From the NCBI GenBank assembly GCA_947488815.1, contig CANLCC010000006.1:1-64000 (forward strand): DNA of 64,000 bases, in the 5' to 3' direction. The translations under genes were made by a program, and so were the position numbers. Positions 23,317-33,062 of the stretch are shown one piece after another. The notes under the pieces were generated by a model. The model ran no database searches and was not told the DNA's origin. It worked only from the letters and a program-made list of their open reading frames with translations. Numbering within the stretch: position 1 is the stretch's first letter; each line of letters begins with the position of its first letter. Origin of the DNA: CAIQIA01 sp945861105. Lineage in GTDB: Bacteria; Cyanobacteriota; Cyanobacteriia; PCC-6307; Cyanobiaceae.

Positions 23317-25046
23317 AGCAGCGTCTCCAGGGTCTGGGGAGGCAGGGACTGGCAGTGGTCCCCGAAGCTGCTGCGGCCCGCGCCCTCGTCACGCCAATGG
23401 CGCAACAGGGGCCTGAGGGTGTCCTCCAGGGCCTCCAGGGGCATGGCGTCCAGCACCGGCCTGGCGAGGCGGGTGAGCCGCGGACTCCCCCCCAGCCAGA
23501 GTTGGTAGGTGTCCACACCACTGCCCACCAGGGCCAGTTCGGCCATGTAGGGCCTGGCGCAGCCATTGGGACAGCCGGTCATGCGCACCAGAATCGGCTC
23601 GTCGATGGCTTCTGCCGCCAGCAGGGCCTCGAGCCGCTCCAGCACCTGCGGCAGCACCCGTTCGGATTCGGTGATCGCCAGGCCGCAGGTGGGGAGCGCC
23701 GGGCAGGCGATGGCGTGGCGGCTGAGCAGGCTGGTGTGGGAGGGATCCGCCCAGCCGAGGTCGGCGAGGGCCTGGGCGATCTCCTGGCGCTGACCCGCAC
23801 CGATCTGACACAGCAGCAGATCCTGGTTGGGCGTGAGTCGCACCTCGAGCTGGTAGCGCTGCACCAGCTGGCGCAGGCCGCGCTTCCGCTCTCCCTCCAG
23901 GCGACCGCACAGCAACGGCAGGCCCACGAACCAGAGGCCATCGCCCTGGGGATGCCAGCCAAGGCCGTCTTCCAGGGTGGGTTCGGGCTCCCGCTCGAGC
24001 GGCGCAAGGGTGCCACTGAAGTAGCGCTGCAGTTCGGTGCGGAACCAGTCCAGGCCGCGGTCGTGCAGCAGGTACTTGAGGCGGGCATGGCGGCGCTGCT
24101 CCCGGTCGCCGTGGTCCCGCTGGAGCGCCACCACGGCCTGCACCAAGGCGAGCACATCTCCCCCCTTGACGTAGCCGAGGGCGTCGGCGGTGCGGGCGAA
24201 GGTCTCCTCCTTACGGTGGGTGCGGCCCATGCCACCCCCGACGTACACATTGCAGCCCCTCAGCCGTCCACCGCGGTCCGTGAAGGCCACCAGCCCCAGG
24301 TCCTGGGTCAGCAGGTCAACGGCATTGTCTCCGGGAACAGTGACCGCCACCTTGAACTTGCGGGGCAGATAGGTGGCTCCGTAGAGCGGTTCCTGGGGAT
24401 CACCGCTGAACACGGCCCCCTCCTGTTGCTGACGTCGCTGGCGACGCACCGCCACCGAAGGCTTGAACCGGTACCGCTTCTCCCCGTCCACCCAGAGGTC
24501 GAGGTAGGCACCGGCCGCTGCTTCGGGGGCCAGCAGATCCGCGATGTCGTCGGCGAGGCGCCGGGCCACCGGATAGCCACCACTCTGGTAAGGGGCCGCC
24601 GGCGCCATCACGTTGCGGTTGATGTCCCCGCAGGCCGCCAGGGTCGAGCCCAGGTGGCGCACGATCGTGCCGACCACGGTCTTCAGATCCTGTTTGGGAA
24701 TGCCATGGAGCTGGAACGCCTGGCGGGTGGTCGCCCGCAGGCTGCCGCTGCAGTAGGTGTCCGCCAGATCATCGAGGGCCAGGTACAGGGCCGCAGGAAT
24801 GCGTCCGGCGGGGCTGCGCAGGCGCAGCATCATTCCCCAGTCCTTGTCCTCTCCCTTGCGGCGGTGGTCGCGGTTGTCCTGCTGGTATGACCCGTGGAAC
24901 TTGAGAATCTGAACCGCCGGCTCACTGAACGACGACCCGCCGGCAGCCAGTTCCCCTACAAGCGGATCCCGAAGGTGATCACTGGAGGCCTTGAGACGCT
25001 CGGACTTGGAGAGGCCGTTGGAGCTGGGATCTGAGAGGGCGGTCAC
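23289..25046 (-). CDS. sir: Assimilatory sulfite reductase (ferredoxin)
   Basis: 585 residues. Six-electron reduction of sulfite to sulfide with electrons from ferredoxin. The four cysteines binding the siroheme-bridged 4Fe-4S cluster occur as CPALPTCGLA and TGCPNGCARP. Two sulfite/nitrite reductase ferredoxin-like repeats are seen, including FKFHGSYQQDNRD-like DNRDHRRKGED and the RATTRQAFQLHG arginine region that binds siroheme/substrate. The SGGYPVARR and Pro-rich differences from nitrite reductase favour Sir over NirA. It diverges from glyS. Confidence 0.94.
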   Translation of the reverse strand: MTALSDPSSNGLSKSERLKASSDHLRDPLVGELAAGGSSFSEPAVQILKFHGSYQQDNRDHRRKGEDKDWGMMLRLRSPAGRIPAALYLALDDLADTYCSGSLRATTRQAFQLHGIPKQDLKTVVGTIVRHLGSTLAACGDINRNVMAPAAPYQSGGYPVARRLADDIADLLAPEAAAGAYLDLWVDGEKRYRFKPSVAVRRQRRQQQEGAVFSGDPQEPLYGATYLPRKFKVAVTVPGDNAVDLLTQDLGLVAFTDRGGRLRGCNVYVGGGMGRTHRKEETFARTADALGYVKGGDVLALVQAVVALQRDHGDREQRRHARLKYLLHDRGLDWFRTELQRYFSGTLAPLEREPEPTLEDGLGWHPQGDGLWFVGLPLLCGRLEGERKRGLRQLVQRYQLEVRLTPNQDLLLCQIGAGQRQEIAQALADLGWADPSHTSLLSRHAIACPALPTCGLAITESERVLPQVLERLEALLAAEAIDEPILVRMTGCPNGCARPYMAELALVGSGVDTYQLWLGGSPRLTRLARPVLDAMPLEALEDTLRPLLRHWRDEGAGRSSFGDHCQSLPPQTLETLLQTGAPSRP

Positions 25047-25144
25047 GGTCAGGAGCGAAGTCCTTTGCAGAAGCGGTCTTCTGACCCTAAAGAATGGACG
25101 CCACCGCGGGGGACCCCAGGCTCCGCGCCACTCCGCTTCATAAA

Positions 25145-25157
25145 GTCAGCTGCTGAC
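25145..25157. promoter_or_regulatory. 13-base palindrome before glyS
   Basis: GTCAGC and GCTGAC flank one central base, 11 bases upstream of the TTG start of glyS, in the sir/glyS divergent gap. Could be an operator half-site pair or a small RNA hairpin; could also be chance. Confidence 0.25.
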
Positions 25158-25168
25158 GCCGGCACCCT

Positions 25169-27334
25169 TTGGCCACCTTCCTGCTCGAGATCGGCAGCGA
25201 GGAGCTGCCCGCCGATTTCGTCCGCCTTGCCCTGCCCCAGCTGGAGCGGCTTGTGCAGAACGATCTGGCGGCCCAGCGGCTGCCTTTCAGCGACCTGCAG
25301 CTGCTGGGCAGCCCCCGTCGGCTGGCGGTGCTGGTGGAGGGTCTGCCTGGGCGCCAGGAGGATCTGAAGGAAGAGCGCAAGGGCCCCCCGGCCGGCCAGG
25401 CCTTCGCCGACGGGCTGCCGACTGCAGCTGCCATCGGCTTTGCCAGCCGCTGCGGCGTCGATCCCGCCAGCCTCGAGGTGCGTGACACCCCCCGGGGTCC
25501 CTTCGTCTTCGCCACTGTCCGCCAGGCGGGTCTGGCTACGGCTGAGGTGCTGCCGACCCTGGTGCCCGGCTGGATCAACGGTCTCCAGGGTCGTCGCTTC
25601 ATGCGCTGGGGTGACGGCGACAGCCGCTTCCCCAGGCCGGTGCGCTGGCTGGTGGCCCTGCTCGACGACGCCGTGTTGCCGGTGGCCCTTGCCGATGCCG
25701 ATCCGCCGGTGCAGGCCGATCGCATCAGCCGCGGGCATCGTCTCGTCACCCCCCTGGTGCCGCTGGCGACGGCAGGCGACTATCTCCCTGCCCTGGCGGC
25801 GGCAGGGGTGACGGTGGACCGTCACCAGCGGGCCGAAGCGATCCGCTCCGCGGTGGACACCATGGCCCGCCGGTTGCAGGCCACCCCTGACCTGCCGCAG
25901 GAGCTGTTCGACGAACTCGTGGACCTGGTCGAGGCCCCGCTGCCGATTGAGGGGCAGATCGCCCCGGAAGCCCTCGCCCTGCCCCCGGAGGTGCTGTGCA
26001 CGGTGATGCGCTCCCACCAGCGCTATGTGCCCTTCTACAAAGCTGGCGCCAGCATCGACCCCCTGGCCCTGGAGGCCGGTGATGTGTTGCTGCCCCGCTT
26101 CCTGTGCATCGGCAACGGGCGCCCTGAGGCCAGCGACCTGGTGCGGCAGGGGAATGAACGGGTGCTGCGGGCCCGACTGGCTGATGCCGCCTTCTTCATC
26201 GCCGCTGACCGGTCCGTGGCGAGCATCGACCGTCGGGAACAGCTGGCCCGGGTCACCTTTGCTGAGGGTCTGGGCAGCCTCAGGGATCGGGTCGATCGCC
26301 TGGAATGGTGCACCGACGTGCTGCTGGATGCCCTGGCCATCGGCGGGGACGATGCTGACCACGCCCGCCGGGCAGCTCATCTGTGCAAGCACGACCTCGT
26401 CAGTCAGATGGTCGGCGAGTTCCCTGAGCTGCAGGGGGTGATGGGGGGGAAATACCTGCTTGCGGAGGGGGAACCGCGACAGGTGGCCCTGGCGGTGCAG
26501 GAGCATTACCGACCCCGGGGGGCCGGAGACGGGCTGCCCAGCTCCACCGCCGGCGCCGTGGTGGCCCTGGCCGAACGGCTGGAGCTGTTGTTGAGCATCT
26601 TCGCCAGGGGGGAACGCCCCAGTGGTTCTTCCGATCCCTATGCCCTGCGGCGGGCCGGGAATGGCCTGCTGCAGATCCTCTGGGACCGGGGCTGGCGACC
26701 TGATCTGCAGGCGGTTCTCCGGCGGGGGGGCCAGCACTGGGCCGTGACGGTGACCGGATCGCCCGAAGGAGCTGAGACCCTCATCGGCGACCTGGAGGAA
26801 CTGTTGCGCCAACGGCTGGTCAGCCTGCTGGAGGAGGCCGGCCATGATCCAGACATCGTGCAATCCGTGGCGGGGCCCGGCCTCGCGTTGCAACGGATCC
26901 TTGGCGATCCCACCGATGTGCTCGAGCGGGCCGAGCTGCTGTCGGACCTGCGCCGATCCGGCCGCCTGGCTGAGGTCCAGGCCGTGGTGCAGCGGGCAGC
27001 GCGTCTGGCTGACCAGGCGGATCTCCCCGAAGGGGTGATGGGGCCAGCCGGACTGATCGACCCCGACCGTTTCGAGAAGCCCTCAGAAGCTTCGATGCTG
27101 GCGGTGCTGCTGCGGCTCGAACCCCTGGCCCTGCCCTCTGCAGGCCGCAGCTACAGGGCCTTGGCGGAGGCCCTGGCCGAGAGCGCGGTTACCCTGGCGG
27201 GCTTCTTTGACGGTGAGGGCAGTGTGCTGGTGATGTGTGACGACCCGGCGGTCCGCACCAATCGGCTGCGGCTGCTGGCGATCCTCAGGCAGCAGGCCTC
27301 GGTGCTTGCCGATTTCACGGCCCTGGCGGGTTGA
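25169..27334 (+). CDS. glyS: Glycyl-tRNA synthetase beta subunit
   Basis: 721 residues from a TTG; the start is fixed by the conserved opening ATFLLEIGSEELPADF. GlyS is the tRNA-binding and HD-like half of the alpha2beta2 GlyRS; the catalytic alpha subunit is not in this window. Visible landmarks are RRFMRWGDGD-like FMRWGDGDSRFPRPVRW, CTVMRSHQRYVP, FLCIGNGRP and SDPYALRRAGNGLL with the HD/anticodon part in the last third. The end overlaps crtL by 20 bases. Confidence 0.97.
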   Translation: MATFLLEIGSEELPADFVRLALPQLERLVQNDLAAQRLPFSDLQLLGSPRRLAVLVEGLPGRQEDLKEERKGPPAGQAFADGLPTAAAIGFASRCGVDPASLEVRDTPRGPFVFATVRQAGLATAEVLPTLVPGWINGLQGRRFMRWGDGDSRFPRPVRWLVALLDDAVLPVALADADPPVQADRISRGHRLVTPLVPLATAGDYLPALAAAGVTVDRHQRAEAIRSAVDTMARRLQATPDLPQELFDELVDLVEAPLPIEGQIAPEALALPPEVLCTVMRSHQRYVPFYKAGASIDPLALEAGDVLLPRFLCIGNGRPEASDLVRQGNERVLRARLADAAFFIAADRSVASIDRREQLARVTFAEGLGSLRDRVDRLEWCTDVLLDALAIGGDDADHARRAAHLCKHDLVSQMVGEFPELQGVMGGKYLLAEGEPRQVALAVQEHYRPRGAGDGLPSSTAGAVVALAERLELLLSIFARGERPSGSSDPYALRRAGNGLLQILWDRGWRPDLQAVLRRGGQHWAVTVTGSPEGAETLIGDLEELLRQRLVSLLEEAGHDPDIVQSVAGPGLALQRILGDPTDVLERAELLSDLRRSGRLAEVQAVVQRAARLADQADLPEGVMGPAGLIDPDRFEKPSEASMLAVLLRLEPLALPSAGRSYRALAEALAESAVTLAGFFDGEGSVLVMCDDPAVRTNRLRLLAILRQQASVLADFTALAG

Positions 27335-28583
27335 GCAACTGGGACAACAGCGTCAGCTCCCGTCCTTCGGGGATGAACAGCCCCTGCCGCACGTCCCCAG
27401 GGGCCCGGGCAAAGAGTTGGACCATGGCGGCGATCAGCGAAGGCAGGGGCAGGGTGTCGGTGAGGAAACCGAACCATTGCTCCTGGGGCAGGGTGAAGAA
27501 CGTGGCGAAGAACTGCCGCAACCGTGCCTCAGGAAACCGCATCAACTTCTCGAGGCCGAACCGGTAAAGGGCATGGCGCCGGCGGCGTTCCCGGGGCCAG
27601 AGCACCTGCCAGGCCTCAGCACACACAACCTGGGGATCGGTGTCCGCCGCGAGTCCCTGCGCCAGACAGGCTGCCAGCGACGGAGCCCGTCGCAGCAACC
27701 CGCCCATCAGATAACCCGAGGCAGGGTGAACCATCGAAGCCGCTCCACCGAAGGCCAACACCCGCTGGCTGAGGTCCGGCAGGGAGGGATTCATCGGGAA
27801 CAGACAGAACTCCTCATGCTCAACGGCCGTGATCGTGACGCCGCTGTGGGCCAGCCGCCTGTGCAGCCGTCGGCGCAGCTCATCGAACGCCACCGGAGGG
27901 CTCAGGGCCAGGGAGGTTTCCTCCAGGAAGAACCGCCCCTCGCCCAGATCCATGGCGTAGAGGAAAGTGGGAGCGGCCATCCGCTCCCCATCGCTGAGGT
28001 GATCAGAGCGGTAATCCATCAGCACGAAACGACCCTCCGCCACGGGTGCTGGATCCATGCGGCCCACCACGCCATAGGCCGCCTGCCCGGCGATGGGGCC
28101 ATCGTCGGGGCGGCGAACACAGCAAGGTGCATGGCCGCTGGCGTCAATCACGATCCGGGCCTGAAGCTCCCCACCGGAAGCGGTCTGCAGCCAGGAACTC
28201 TGCCCACCGTGGCGGACCGCCAGGATCTTCTCCTTCAGCCAGCGACCACCGTGGGCGTGGAACCTGTCCAGCCAGTGCCCCTGCAGCGCTTCCCTGTCGA
28301 ACAGCCCGTAATCGACCCCATGATGGGTGGGGCTGGCTTCAAACCAGCTGACGGTGTCCTGCCAGCGGTGCTCAAGCAGCGACGAAAGACCGAGGTCATC
28401 CACCTCAGGCCCCCAGATGCCATAGGTGTTGGCCCAGGGGCGCTGGGGATCATCCGGAGCGATGAGCAGGGGCGTGGGCCCCTCAGCCGCCAGAGCAGCG
28501 GCGATGCAGAGGGCCGCCGGGCCTGAGCCGATGACGACGACCTCAGCACAGCTGCCGGAGCCACCGCTCCTGGCGACGGTCAC
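27315..28583 (-). CDS. crtL: Lycopene cyclase (CrtL type)
   Basis: 422 residues from a GTG that overlaps the chlP stop (GTGA). Rossmann FAD/NAD-binding start EVVVIGSGPAALCIA, the lycopene-cyclase hallmark ANTYGIWGPE and later PSLPDLSQRVLAFGGAASMVHPASGY in pieces. It closes the psi ends of lycopene into beta (or epsilon) rings for beta-carotene and zeaxanthin. Beta versus epsilon specificity cannot be read here. Paired with chlP, so carotenoid and chlorophyll-tail steps are co-expressed. Confidence 0.92.
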   Translation of the reverse strand: MTVARSGGSGSCAEVVVIGSGPAALCIAAALAAEGPTPLLIAPDDPQRPWANTYGIWGPEVDDLGLSSLLEHRWQDTVSWFEASPTHHGVDYGLFDREALQGHWLDRFHAHGGRWLKEKILAVRHGGQSSWLQTASGGELQARIVIDASGHAPCCVRRPDDGPIAGQAAYGVVGRMDPAPVAEGRFVLMDYRSDHLSDGERMAAPTFLYAMDLGEGRFFLEETSLALSPPVAFDELRRRLHRRLAHSGVTITAVEHEEFCLFPMNPSLPDLSQRVLAFGGAASMVHPASGYLMGGLLRRAPSLAACLAQGLAADTDPQVVCAEAWQVLWPRERRRRHALYRFGLEKLMRFPEARLRQFFATFFTLPQEQWFGFLTDTLPLPSLIAAMVQLFARAPGDVRQGLFIPEGRELTLLSQLLNPPGP

Positions 28584-29932
28584 GAACGGGTGAGGGCTGG
28601 CTCCCGATCAGGTGTAACCGGGGCCACACGGATTCCACCGCGGATGCCACCTTCCGCCAGGATTGACTCGGCCTCTTCAGAACCCCGTACGGCACTGGGC
28701 ACTGGCCGGTAACCCCCGGGAGCGAGGGCATTTCCCCGCAGGATGGCACCGATGGTGAGCAGGGTGAGTTTGACCTGCTGCCAGGGATTCATGGCCACCA
28801 CGCGTTTGTAGAGGTAGCTGTCGAACGTGAGACGCTGCACGTCCTTGTCGTCGCACATCTCGACGAAGGCCTCCCGCGCGGCATCGTTGCGGTAGAAGAT
28901 CGTCTGCAGCAGATCCAGCACCCGATAGGTGGTGCCGTACTTCCGATCCCAGCTGCGCAGGTAACCCTTCAGGTCGGCCTCCGTTGGCACACGGGCGCCG
29001 TTCTGGCTCGTGGCCACAATCTGTTCAGCACACATGCGGCCACTCTTGGCCGCGAAATAGATGCCCTCCCCAGAGCTCTTGGTGACGTACCCTGCGGCAT
29101 CGCCCACCAGTGCCATGCGTCCGACCACCCGTCGCGGACGGGGATGTTCCGGGATCGGGTGGGCCTCCACCTTGATCACTTCACCCCGCAGGAGCCGGCG
29201 ACTGGCCCGCTGGCGAATGCCTTCCTGAAGTCCCTTGATCAGCGACTGGTTCTGCTGCATGGTGCCAGTGCCGACCGCCACGTGGTCATACTTAGGAAAG
29301 ACCCAGGCGTAGAAATCTGGGGAGACATCGGTGCCGACGTACATTTCGGCCAGATCTTCGTAATAGGCCATCTCCTCCTGGGGAAGGCGGATGCGTTCCT
29401 GGAAGGCGATGGCGACGTTGTAATCGCCCGCGTCCATGGCCTTGGCGACCCGGCTGTTGGCACCATCGGCACCGATGATCACATCCACTTCGAGGGTGCA
29501 GGCCTCGCCGGTGGCGCCGCCGCCGCTGTAATCGGCGTAATGGATGGTGTAAGGACCCTGGCGGTTGCTGCCGGTGTCGATGCGCTGGACCAGACCGTTG
29601 ATCAGCGTGGCGCCAAGGTCGGCGGCCCGGTCACGCAGAAAGGCATCAAGCACTTCCCGACGGCACATGCCGATGTACTCGTCACTGTTTTCAAGGTGAA
29701 TGTCCACCTCCCGATTGGAGGGAGAGATCATCTTCATCTTGCGGACCTTGCGGTCGATGATGCCGTCGGGCAGGTCGAACTCCTGAACCATGCAGAGGGG
29801 AATGGCACCACCGCAGGGTTTGGCGTTGTCCAGCTTCCGCTCGAAGAGCCAGGTGCTGATGCCGGCCCTGGCCAGCACCTCGGCCGCACAGGATCCGCTG
29901 GGACCACCGCCCACCACCGCCACACGCACCAT
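28580..29932 (-). CDS. chlP: Geranylgeranyl reductase ChlP
   Basis: 450 residues from the ATG at 29932, where MVRVAVVGGGPSGSCAAE begins the FAD Rossmann motif; the open frame continues upstream to 30229 but that part is not protein-like and runs into the divergent gene. Further landmarks are KPCGGAIPLCM, GADGANSRVAKAM and LVGDAAGYVTKSSGEGI. It reduces three double bonds of the geranylgeranyl chain to give phytyl for chlorophyll a and tocopherol. Translationally coupled to crtL. Confidence 0.96.
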   Translation of the reverse strand: MVRVAVVGGGPSGSCAAEVLARAGISTWLFERKLDNAKPCGGAIPLCMVQEFDLPDGIIDRKVRKMKMISPSNREVDIHLENSDEYIGMCRREVLDAFLRDRAADLGATLINGLVQRIDTGSNRQGPYTIHYADYSGGGATGEACTLEVDVIIGADGANSRVAKAMDAGDYNVAIAFQERIRLPQEEMAYYEDLAEMYVGTDVSPDFYAWVFPKYDHVAVGTGTMQQNQSLIKGLQEGIRQRASRRLLRGEVIKVEAHPIPEHPRPRRVVGRMALVGDAAGYVTKSSGEGIYFAAKSGRMCAEQIVATSQNGARVPTEADLKGYLRSWDRKYGTTYRVLDLLQTIFYRNDAAREAFVEMCDDKDVQRLTFDSYLYKRVVAMNPWQQVKLTLLTIGAILRGNALAPGGYRPVPSAVRGSEEAESILAEGGIRGGIRVAPVTPDREPALTRS

Positions 29933-30041
29933 GGTCCCGCCTTCAGAGCCTCCGTATCTCGACGCTACCACTGTCGAAGGCCGGGGGGTGGCCAGAGTGC
30001 CGCTGACCACTACGATCCACACGTTCCGAGGCCTGACCGGC

Positions 30042-30764
30042 ATGCCGCGCACCCGCGAGGAACTCCCCGTTGCACGACGGGTGCGCCCCCAGGTCCGGCG
30101 GCGGGAGCTGCCGATCGGACCCGTGGTGCTCACGGCAGCGATCGCCATCGGTGGTGGCCTCGGTGCTCTGGTCCTGCTGCGGGATGAGCTGCAGAAACGG
30201 TTCCTTGGGCCGCTTCCTGTCCCAGGCATCGCGGCGAGGCTCGATCTGCAGGGTCGCCTGCTCGGCCACTTCTCCTATCCCGAGGCCCCCGGCGCGCGAC
30301 TGGTGGAGATCGCCCCGGGCTTCCAGCTGGATCGGGATGCGGGCGAGGCCTTTCAGCAGATGCAGGCGGCCGCGGCCGCCGAGGGGATCGATCTGCGGCT
30401 GATCAGCGCCTTTCGCTCGATCGAGATGCAGAAGCAGATCTTCTTCGGCGTGAAATCCGAGCGGAACCAGACCGTCGAGGAGCGGGCGCGCGTCAGTGCT
30501 CCCCCCGGCTTCTCCGAGCACAGCACCGGGTATGCCATCGACCTGGGCGACGGGTCCCTGCCGACCACCAACCTGTCCTCCAGCTTTGAGTCCACCCCTG
30601 CCTTCGCCTGGCTGCAGCAGAATGCCGCCCGCTTCCACTTCCAGCTGTCCTTTCCCCGGGACAACAGCCAGGGGGTGAGCTACGAGCCCTGGCACTGGCG
30701 TTTCGAGGGAACGGGGGAGGCCCTGCGTCAGTTTGCCGCCGCCCATCGCCTCAACGGCCGCTGA
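30042..30764 (+). CDS. M15B D-Ala-D-Ala carboxypeptidase (VanY-like), membrane-anchored
   Basis: 240 residues from the ATG at 30042; earlier in-frame starts lie in the promoter region shared with chlP. One N-terminal membrane helix (VVLTAAIAIGGGLGALVLL, about 27-45), then an M15 domain with SAFRS, SEHSTGYAIDLGD (zinc His and Asp) and YEPWHWRF (catalytic Glu-type region and zinc His). Trims the terminal D-Ala of peptidoglycan stem peptides in the periplasm. Second M15 enzyme in the window, not a close copy of the VanX-like one. Confidence 0.88.
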   Translation: MPRTREELPVARRVRPQVRRRELPIGPVVLTAAIAIGGGLGALVLLRDELQKRFLGPLPVPGIAARLDLQGRLLGHFSYPEAPGARLVEIAPGFQLDRDAGEAFQQMQAAAAAEGIDLRLISAFRSIEMQKQIFFGVKSERNQTVEERARVSAPPGFSEHSTGYAIDLGDGSLPTTNLSSSFESTPAFAWLQQNAARFHFQLSFPRDNSQGVSYEPWHWRFEGTGEALRQFAAAHRLNGR

Positions 30765-30879
30765 CCAGTCCCGTCGGAATTGACCGTCGTAGGGTTAGAC
30801 TCTCCTGGTACTGATTCAGAACATCGGCTCCGCTGGCACCGGCGAGCCCGTTCCGTCACCCGCCTTCAGCAAATTTCCT

Positions 30880-32688
30880 ATGAGCGGCTCCAGCCAGCCC
30901 TCGGCGATTCGCAACATCGCGATCATCGCCCACGTCGACCATGGCAAGACCACCCTCGTGGATGCCCTGCTCAAGCAGTCCGGCATCTTCCGTGACGGTG
31001 AGGCCGTGCCTACCTGCGTGCTGGACTCCAACGATCTGGAGCGGGAACGGGGCATCACGATCCTGTCGAAGAACACGGCGGTTGATTACGAAGGAATCCG
31101 CATCAACATCGTCGATACCCCCGGCCACGCCGATTTCGGTGGAGAGGTTGAGCGGGTGCTCGGCATGGTCGATGGCTGTCTGCTGATCGTTGATGCCAAC
31201 GAAGGGCCCATGCCCCAGACACGCTTTGTGCTCAAGAAGGCCCTTGAGAAAGGTCTTAGACCGATTGTTTTTGTCAACAAGATCGACCGTCCAAGGGCCG
31301 ATCCCGAAGTGGCCGTGAGCAAGGTGCTCGACCTGTTCATCGAACTCGGTGCCGATGACGACCAGTGTGATTTCCCTTATCTATTCGGCAGTGGCCTTGG
31401 CGGGTTTGCCAAGCCAGACATGGCCACACCCAGTGACACCATGCGGCCGCTGTTTGATGCCATTCTGCGTCATGTCCCGCCGCCGGTCGGTGACCCTGCA
31501 AAGCCCTTCCAGCTTCAGATCACGACCCTCGATTACTCAGACTTCCTCGGTCGGATTGTGATCGGCAAAATCCACAATGGTCAGGTGAGCGCTGGTCAGA
31601 CAGCTGCCCTGATCAAGGACGACGGCAGCATCAAGCGCGGTCGGATCAGCAAGCTCCTTGGTTTCCAGGGACTGCAGCGGGTAGAAGTGGCCTCCGCCTC
31701 CGCCGGAGACCTCGTGGCCATCGCCGGATTTGACGACGTCAACATCGGTGAGACCCTGGCATGCCCCGACAATCCTGAAGCGCTGCCGCTGATTCGTGTC
31801 GACGAACCGACATTGCAGATGACTTTCTGTGTGAACGATTCTCCGTTCGCCGGCAAGGAGGGCAAGTTCGTCACCAGCCGTCAGCTACGCGATCGCCTTC
31901 AAAAGGAGCTGCTCACGAACGTCGCCCTGCGGGTTGAGGACACCGACTCGCCTGACCGCTTTTCCGTCAGTGGTCGCGGTGAGCTGCACCTTGGCATCCT
32001 GATTGAGACCATGCGCCGTGAGGGCTATGAATTTCAGGTGTCGCAGCCGCAGGTGATCTTCCGCACCATCGACGGGACTCCCTGTGAACCGTTTGAAACC
32101 CTTGTTCTCGATGTCCCCGAAGAGGCTGTCGGAGGCTGCATCGAACGTCTTGGTGTTCGCCGCGGCGAAATGCAGAACATGGAGACCGGCGCCGATGGCC
32201 GCACCCAGCTGGAATTCGTAGTTCCATCCCGTGGCCTGATCGGTTTCCGGGGCGACTTCATCCGTGCCACCCGTGGCGAAGGCATCATGAGTCATTCCTT
32301 CCTTGACTATCGGCGGATGCAGGGGGATCTCGATACCCGTCGCAACGGTGTTCTCATCTCCTTCGAAGAGGGCACAGCAACGTTCTATGCCCTGAAGAAC
32401 GCCGAAGACCGCGGGCAGTTCTTCATTGCCCCTGGCACGAAGGTCTACAAGGGCATGATTGTGGGTGAAAACACCCGTCCCCAGGATCTTGAAATCAACG
32501 TCTGCAAGACCAAGCAGCTCACCAACATGCGTTCGGCTGGTGCCGACGAACTGGACACCCTTCAGACCCCGGTTCAGATGACACTGGAGCGGGCCCTCGA
32601 GTACATCGGCTCCGATGAGCTGCTGGAGGTCACCCCAGAGTCGATCCGCCTGCGCAAGCTGCCGGCCAAGCGGACCGCCCGTCGCTGA
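30880..32688 (+). CDS. typA: Ribosome-associated GTPase TypA/BipA
   Basis: 602 residues. Translational GTPase with G1 AHVDHGKTTLVDALL, switch region LERERGITI, G3 DTPGHADFGGEVER, G4 NKIDRP, then EF-G-like domains and the BipA-specific C-terminal domain (PSRGLIGFRGDF, TRGEGIMSH). Binds the ribosome in stress and aids 50S assembly. The codon use and lower GC at third positions than in neighbours look like a highly expressed gene. Stop is 2 bases before the DUF309 TTG start. Confidence 0.97.
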   Translation: MSGSSQPSAIRNIAIIAHVDHGKTTLVDALLKQSGIFRDGEAVPTCVLDSNDLERERGITILSKNTAVDYEGIRINIVDTPGHADFGGEVERVLGMVDGCLLIVDANEGPMPQTRFVLKKALEKGLRPIVFVNKIDRPRADPEVAVSKVLDLFIELGADDDQCDFPYLFGSGLGGFAKPDMATPSDTMRPLFDAILRHVPPPVGDPAKPFQLQITTLDYSDFLGRIVIGKIHNGQVSAGQTAALIKDDGSIKRGRISKLLGFQGLQRVEVASASAGDLVAIAGFDDVNIGETLACPDNPEALPLIRVDEPTLQMTFCVNDSPFAGKEGKFVTSRQLRDRLQKELLTNVALRVEDTDSPDRFSVSGRGELHLGILIETMRREGYEFQVSQPQVIFRTIDGTPCEPFETLVLDVPEEAVGGCIERLGVRRGEMQNMETGADGRTQLEFVVPSRGLIGFRGDFIRATRGEGIMSHSFLDYRRMQGDLDTRRNGVLISFEEGTATFYALKNAEDRGQFFIAPGTKVYKGMIVGENTRPQDLEINVCKTKQLTNMRSAGADELDTLQTPVQMTLERALEYIGSDELLEVTPESIRLRKLPAKRTARR

Positions 32689-32690
32689 GA

Positions 32691-33062
32691 TTGTCAGCGC
32701 CCCAGGCTGACCCTCGCTTTCAGGAGGCCGTCACCCTCTTCAACGAGGGTGACTGGTACGGCGCCCACGACCTCTTTGAAGAGCTCTGGCACGAGACCAA
32801 TGACCCTGAACGGCGCTGGTTGCAGGGGATGGTGCAGCTCTCGGTGGCCCTGCTCCATCGCCAGCGAGGTAACCAGCATGGGGCCATGGTGCTTCTCGGG
32901 GAAGCCCGTGGCCGGCTGGTGGCAGCAGCATCAGCGCCGGTGGGATGGCAACCGGAACCCCTGCTGGCGCCGCTCCGCACCTTGCTCGCCCGCCTCCAGT
33001 CCGGTCAGGATTCCCCTGATCTTCCCCTCCCCAGCCTCAGCTTCAGCCATGCGTCGGCCTAA
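32691..33062 (+). CDS. DUF309 family protein
   Basis: 123 residues from a TTG two bases after typA. The DUF309 core is clear: FNEGDWYGAHDLFEELW and GMVQLSVALLHRQRGN, a small all-helical domain. Its conserved His/Glu residues have no assigned activity that I know of. It is widely found in cyanobacteria. The last 14 bases overlap the LptA-like gene. Confidence 0.85.
   Translation: MSAPQADPRFQEAVTLFNEGDWYGAHDLFEELWHETNDPERRWLQGMVQLSVALLHRQRGNQHGAMVLLGEARGRLVAAASAPVGWQPEPLLAPLRTLLARLQSGQDSPDLPLPSLSFSHASA

Noticed and set aside
25049..26893. 614-codon open frame opposite glyS
   Set aside because: Antisense to a complete, motif-bearing GlyS; composition is typical of a complement frame and no family is recognisable.
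28580..30229. Longer chlP start at 30229 (549 residues)
   Set aside because: The first 99 residues are Arg/Ser/Pro-rich and overlap the VanY-like gene and shared promoter; the ATG at 29932 stands directly before the FAD motif.
22660..30764. Vancomycin-resistance cluster (VanX and VanY-like genes)
   Set aside because: The two genes are 7 kb apart, with no VanH, VanA-type ligase, VanR or VanS near; ordinary wall metabolism is more likely.
30780..30801. TTGACC plus TAGACT as a typA promoter
   Set aside because: The two boxes are only 10 bases apart, too close for a sigma70-type promoter.
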